Assembly: GCA_028281075.1 (NCBI GenBank)
Contig: JANQKO010000465.1
Span: forward strand, 1 to 9,496
From: Alphaproteobacteria bacterium
GTDB lineage: Bacteria; Pseudomonadota; Alphaproteobacteria; GCA-2731375
Length of the DNA: 9,496 nucleotides
Direction: 5' to 3'
This document shows positions 6,050 through 9,496 of the stretch, one piece after another. A program made the position numbers and the translations under genes. The notes under the pieces are model-generated. The model was not told where the DNA came from. It worked only from the letters and a program-made list of their open reading frames with translations, and made no database searches. Each line of letters begins with the position of its first letter. Within the stretch, counting starts at the first letter, position 1.

Positions 6050-6847
6050 ATGGCGATTTCGACGGCGACCCGGGCGGAAGAGACCAATCCCGGGATCGAT
6101 CCGGCCGAGTGGGAACTGCGCGTGCAACTGGCCGCGGCGTTCAGGATCAATGCCCACCTGGGCTGGGAGGACTCGATGAACACGCACACGACCGTGCGCG
6201 TGCCGGGGGCCGAGCACCACTTCCTGATCAATCCCTTCGGCGTCCGGTTCGACGAGGTGACGGCGTCGGGCCTGGTCAAGATCGATGTCGACGGCAACCG
6301 GATCGGGCCCGGCGACGACATCGTCAACGAGGCCGGTTTCGTCATCCACAGCGCCATTCACATGTCCCGCGCGGATGCCAGAGCCATCGTCCACACCCAT
6401 ACGACGGCCGGCATGGCCGTGGCCGCCCTGGAACAGGGCCTACTGCCGATCGGCATCTTCGCCATCGGCTTCCATGACCGCGTCTCCTACCATGACTTCG
6501 AGGGCGCCAGCGGCGCCCACAACATCCCCGAGCGCGAGCGCCTGGCCACCAGCCTGGGATCGCGCAACAAGGCGCTGATCCTGCGCAACCACGGCCTGCT
6601 GACCGTGGGCGAGACCATCGCCGAGGCCTTCATCTGGATGTACCGGCTGGAGCGCGCCTGCGAGACCCAGGTCGCGACCCATGGCGGCGGTGGCGGCTAT
6701 ACCCTGCCCTCGGAACAGGCCCGGACGCGGACGGTCCGGGGCACGGACGATTTCATGACGGCCTATGGCGCGCACGGCCCCGGCGAGCTGGAATTCGCCG
6801 CCTGGATGCGGCTGATGGACCGGCTGGACCCGTCCTACCGGAACTGA
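6050..6847 (+). CDS. Class II aldolase/adducin family protein
   Basis: Cytoplasmic zinc protein with the class II aldolase/adducin-head fold. Relatives include L-fuculose-phosphate aldolase (FucA), ribulose-5-phosphate 4-epimerase and many members of unknown activity. The 265-residue length is normal. Three expected zinc histidines are present: H115 and H117 in IVHTHTTAG, and H181 in ILRNHGLLTVG. NTHTTVRVPG (44-53) and LINPFGVRFDEVTASGLVKID (59-79) fit the N-terminal part. Aligned by eye to FucA from the HxH motif backwards, the catalytic Glu73 falls on G96, and the phosphate-site pair Ser71-Ser72 falls on E94-A95. FucA-type aldol chemistry on a phosphosugar is therefore unlikely; the EAGFVIHSAIH stretch (94-104) reads like adducin-type members. 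The only plus-strand gene here, it is divergent from the VOC gene and ends 28 bp from the valS stop. Fold secure, reaction unknown. Confidence 0.93.
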   Translation: MAISTATRAEETNPGIDPAEWELRVQLAAAFRINAHLGWEDSMNTHTTVRVPGAEHHFLINPFGVRFDEVTASGLVKIDVDGNRIGPGDDIVNEAGFVIHSAIHMSRADARAIVHTHTTAGMAVAALEQGLLPIGIFAIGFHDRVSYHDFEGASGAHNIPERERLATSLGSRNKALILRNHGLLTVGETIAEAFIWMYRLERACETQVATHGGGGGYTLPSEQARTRTVRGTDDFMTAYGAHGPGELEFAAWMRLMDRLDPSYRN

Positions 6848-6865
6848 CGCGGTCCGTCCGCCTCG

Positions 6866-6886
6866 GCGGCGCGGATCAGGCGCCGC
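6866..6886. terminator. Hairpin across the valS stop, in the convergent gap
   Basis: GCGGCGC and GCGCCGC form a perfect seven-base stem with a seven-base loop that contains the valS stop codon (6876-6878). It also lies just beyond the stop of the aldolase-like gene. Because the sequence is symmetric it could slow transcription from both sides. No T-tract is present on either strand, so it is not a standard intrinsic terminator. Confidence 0.3.
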
Positions 6887-9496
6887 GCAGGCGGTCCAGC
6901 GCGTCGGCCAGCCGGGCCCGGGTCTGTTCGGCTTCGGCCTTGCGTTCGCGCTGCTCCTCGACGACATGCTCCGGCGCCTTGGCGACGAAGTTGTCGTTTG
7001 CCAACTTGGCCGTCAGCTTGGCGATGTCGGCGCCGACCTTGTCGAGCTCGCGCGCCAGACGCGCCTGCTCGGCCTCGATGTCGATCACGTCGGCGAGCGG
7101 CATCACCAGCGTCGCCTCGTCCAGCACCGACTGGATCGAGCCGGACGGCACCGAGCCGGCGAGCGGACCGGCCGAGGCCAGGCGCGCCATGCGGCCGATC
7201 ACGTCGCCGTGGCGTTGCAGCCGCGCCAGGCTTTCCTCGCCGGCGTCCCGCAGCAGCAGGTCGATCCGGGCGCCCGGCGGCACGTTCATCTCGGCCCTGA
7301 CCGACCGTATCTCCGAGATCAGCCGGACCACCCAGTCCATCTCGACCGTCGCTTCGGCCGAAACCAGCTCGGGGCCGAGCGCGGGCCATTCGCTGATCGC
7401 CAGGTGGCCGGACCGGTCCGCGATGCGCTGGTAGAGCTCTTCGGTGATGAAGGGCATGAAGGGGTGCATGAGCCGCAGGATATGGTCCAGCGCCCAGGCC
7501 GTGGTCGCCTGGGTCTCTTCCCTGACCGCCGCGTCGCCGCCCTGCAGCAGCGGCTTGGTGAACTCCAAGTACCAGTCGCAGAACGTGCCCCAGACGAAGT
7601 GGTAGACGGCGTCCGCCGCCTCGTTGAACTTGTACTCGTCGATGCCGGTCGTGATGCGGACCGATGCCTCGCGCAGCGCGCCGACCAGCCAGCGGTTGAC
7701 CGTGTGCCGGACGCCGGCCGGATCGAAATCGGCCCGCGGCGCGCAGCCGTTGATCTCGGCGAACCGGGCGGCGTTCCACAACTTGGTGCCGAAATTGCGA
7801 TAGCCCTCGACCCGCGACTCGGCAAGCTTCACGTCCCGGCCCTGCGCCGCCTGGGCCGCGAGCGTGAAGCGCAGCGCGTCGGCGCCGTACGTCTCGATCA
7901 GCTCCAGCGGGTCGATGATGTTGCCCTTGCTCTTCGACATCTTCTGGCCCTTGGCGTCGCGCACCAGGGCATGGATATAGACGGTGTCGAACGGCACCTC
8001 GTCCTTGAAGTGCAGGCCCATCATCATCATCCGGGCGACCCAGAAGAAGATGATGTCGAAGCCGGTGACCAGCAGGTTGGTCGGGTAGTAGCGCGCCAGC
8101 TCCGGCGTCTCCTCGGGCCAGCCGAGCGTCGAGAACGGCCACAGCGCGCTGGAGAACCAGGTATCGAGCACGTCCTCGTCACGGCGCAGGTCGACCTTCC
8201 GGCCATAGTGCGCCTCGGCCGCCGTCTCGGCTTCGGCCTCGGTATACTCGACGAAGATCTCGCCGTCCGGCCCGTACCAGGCCGGGATCTGGTGGCCCCA
8301 CCAGAGCTGCCGTGACACGCACCACGGCTGGATGTTGCGCATCCAGTCGAAGTAGGTCTTTTCCCATTGCTTCGGCACGAAGACCGTGCGGCCGTCCTCG
8401 ACCGCCGCGATCGCCGGCTTCGCCAGTGTCGCGGCATCGACGTACCACTGCTCGGTCAGCCAGGGCTCGATCGGCACGCCGCCCCGGTCGCCGTACGGCA
8501 CCATGTGGACGTGGTCCTCGATCCGGTCGACCAGCCCCAGCGCCTCCAGGTCGGCGACGACGGCCTTGCGGGCCGCGAAGCGGTCCATGCCGCGATACTT
8601 CTCCGGCGCGTTGTCGTTGATGCGGGCCTCGGCGTCGAAGATGTTGATCATCTCCAGGTCATGCCGGCGGCCGACCTCGAAGTCGTTGAAATCGTGCGCC
8701 GGCGTCATCTTGACCGCGCCGGACCCCTGCTCCGGATCGGCATAGTCGTCGGCGACGATGCGCAGCTTGCGTCCGACCAGCGGCAGGATGGCGTTCTTGC
8801 CGACGAGATGCCGGTAGCGGTCGTCATCGGGATGCACGGCGACGCCGGTGTCGCCCAGCATGGTCTCCGGCCGGGTCGTGGCGACGGTGATGAACCGGTC
8901 CGGGTCGTCTTCCAGCGGGTATTTGAAATGCCAGAGATGGCCCCTGATCTCGTTCTGCTGGACCTCCAGATCCGAGATCGCCGTATGCAGCGCCGGGTCC
9001 CAGTTCACCAGGCGCAGGTCCTTGTAGATCAGCTTCTGTTTGTAGAGGTCGACGAAGACCTTGCGCACGGCCGCCGACAGGCCGTCGTCCATGGTGAAGC
9101 GCTCGCGCCGCCAGTCGCAGGAGGCGCCCAGCCGGCGGAGCTGGTTGGTGATGGTGCCGCCGCTCTCGGCCTTCCAGGCCCAGACCCGGTCGATGAAGGC
9201 CTCGCGGCCCATCTCGCGGCGGGACATGTTGCCGCCCTCGGCCTCGATCTGGCGCTCGACCACCATCTGCGTCGCGATGCCGGCATGGTCGGTGCCGGGC
9301 TGCCAGAGCACGTCGCGGCCGCGCATGCGCTCCAGTCGGCACATGATGTCCTGCAGCGTGTTGTTGAGCGCGTGGCCCATATGCAGGCTGCCGGTCACAT
9401 TGGGCGGCGGAATGACGATGGTGTAGGGCTTGCCATTGTGCTGGCGTCCGCAGGCGAAAGCCTTCTCCGCCTCCCAACGGGCGTACCAGGTCGCCT
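6876..9496 (-). CDS. valS: Valyl-tRNA synthetase (5' end beyond the window, partial)
   Basis: Class I aminoacyl-tRNA synthetase (EC 6.1.1.9) that attaches valine to tRNA(Val) and hydrolyses mischarged threonyl-tRNA. The frame is open to the right edge. 872 residues are visible, beginning ATWYARWEAEKAF, and the N-terminal start, probably only a few tens of residues away, is missing. The HIGH signature is HMGH (9372-9383) within PPPNVTGSLHMGHA. The KMSKS signature is intact within GQKMSKSKGN (7929-7943). Between them lies the editing domain, with ATTRPETMLGDTG around visible residues 205-217. VNWDPALHTAISDLEV (163-178) and the DTWFSSALWPFSTLGW segment are characteristic of ValRS. An anticodon-binding domain follows. 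The last 65 or so residues, rich in E/K/R/A, form the C-terminal coiled coil typical of bacterial ValRS. An internal GTG at 9398 is not the start, because PPPNV upstream of it is conserved. It is convergent with the aldolase-like gene and unconnected to ilvD by strand continuity. Confidence 0.98.
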   Translation of the reverse strand, partial: ATWYARWEAEKAFACGRQHNGKPYTIVIPPPNVTGSLHMGHALNNTLQDIMCRLERMRGRDVLWQPGTDHAGIATQMVVERQIEAEGGNMSRREMGREAFIDRVWAWKAESGGTITNQLRRLGASCDWRRERFTMDDGLSAAVRKVFVDLYKQKLIYKDLRLVNWDPALHTAISDLEVQQNEIRGHLWHFKYPLEDDPDRFITVATTRPETMLGDTGVAVHPDDDRYRHLVGKNAILPLVGRKLRIVADDYADPEQGSGAVKMTPAHDFNDFEVGRRHDLEMINIFDAEARINDNAPEKYRGMDRFAARKAVVADLEALGLVDRIEDHVHMVPYGDRGGVPIEPWLTEQWYVDAATLAKPAIAAVEDGRTVFVPKQWEKTYFDWMRNIQPWCVSRQLWWGHQIPAWYGPDGEIFVEYTEAEAETAAEAHYGRKVDLRRDEDVLDTWFSSALWPFSTLGWPEETPELARYYPTNLLVTGFDIIFFWVARMMMMGLHFKDEVPFDTVYIHALVRDAKGQKMSKSKGNIIDPLELIETYGADALRFTLAAQAAQGRDVKLAESRVEGYRNFGTKLWNAARFAEINGCAPRADFDPAGVRHTVNRWLVGALREASVRITTGIDEYKFNEAADAVYHFVWGTFCDWYLEFTKPLLQGGDAAVREETQATTAWALDHILRLMHPFMPFITEELYQRIADRSGHLAISEWPALGPELVSAEATVEMDWVVRLISEIRSVRAEMNVPPGARIDLLLRDAGEESLARLQRHGDVIGRMARLASAGPLAGSVPSGSIQSVLDEATLVMPLADVIDIEAEQARLARELDKVGADIAKLTAKLANDNFVAKAPEHVVEEQRERKAEAEQTRARLADALDRLRGA

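Noticed and set aside
6966..8315. 449-codon plus-strand open frame opposite valS
   Set aside because: It is antisense to intact valS and has no domain signature or suitable ribosome binding site.
3622..9496. Functional linkage of ilvD and valS as a valine operon
   Set aside because: An oppositely oriented gene (6050-6847) separates them, so they cannot be co-transcribed. Proximity is probably coincidental.
9372..9496. valS starting at the internal GTG at 9398
   Set aside because: The frame continues upstream to the window edge with typical ValRS sequence (WYARWEAEK and PPPNV), so the gene is cut by the window and not short.

Overview
The window is a GC-rich, gene-dense stretch of a bacterial chromosome. 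The high GC content, the purine-rich Shine-Dalgarno sequences and the gene families (M81 peptidase, class II aldolase/adducin-like protein, short-form dihydroxy-acid dehydratase) fit an alphaproteobacterium, perhaps of the Rhodospirillales type. That placement is inference, since no rRNA or other marker is present. There are eight protein genes, two of them cut by the window edges. I see no tRNA, rRNA, CRISPR array, insertion sequence or phage gene.

Layout from left to right. Bases 1-5963 are read entirely from the minus strand. In transcription order they hold a VOC/glyoxalase-fold protein (5963-5442), dihydroxy-acid dehydratase ilvD (5346-3622), a small winged-helix protein (3559-3260), an uncharacterised three-helix membrane protein (3260-2595, overlapping the previous gene by one base), an M81-family zinc peptidase (2527-1025) and a major facilitator transporter (1012 to beyond base 1). 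A class II aldolase/adducin-like gene (6050-6847, plus strand) is divergent from the VOC gene and convergent with valS (minus strand, 6876 to beyond the right edge).

How the genes fit together. ilvD and valS are housekeeping genes, for valine/isoleucine/pantothenate synthesis and tRNA(Val) charging. The M81 peptidase and the MFS transporter are 12 bases apart and probably form a transport-plus-hydrolysis unit. The VOC and aldolase-like genes share an 86-bp divergent promoter region and may belong to one small-molecule pathway. The winged-helix/membrane-protein pair is the least explained part. It is tightly coupled, has somewhat lower GC than sampled stretches of its neighbours, matches no family I can name, and lies between metabolic genes. 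It is the best candidate for an undescribed module, although nothing in the sequence proves a function.

Intergenic spaces are all under 100 bp. They contain only weak hairpins without T-tracts and no convincing sigma-70 promoters, so terminator and operator calls are low confidence. Several very long open frames on the opposite strand of real genes are composition artefacts and are not annotated.
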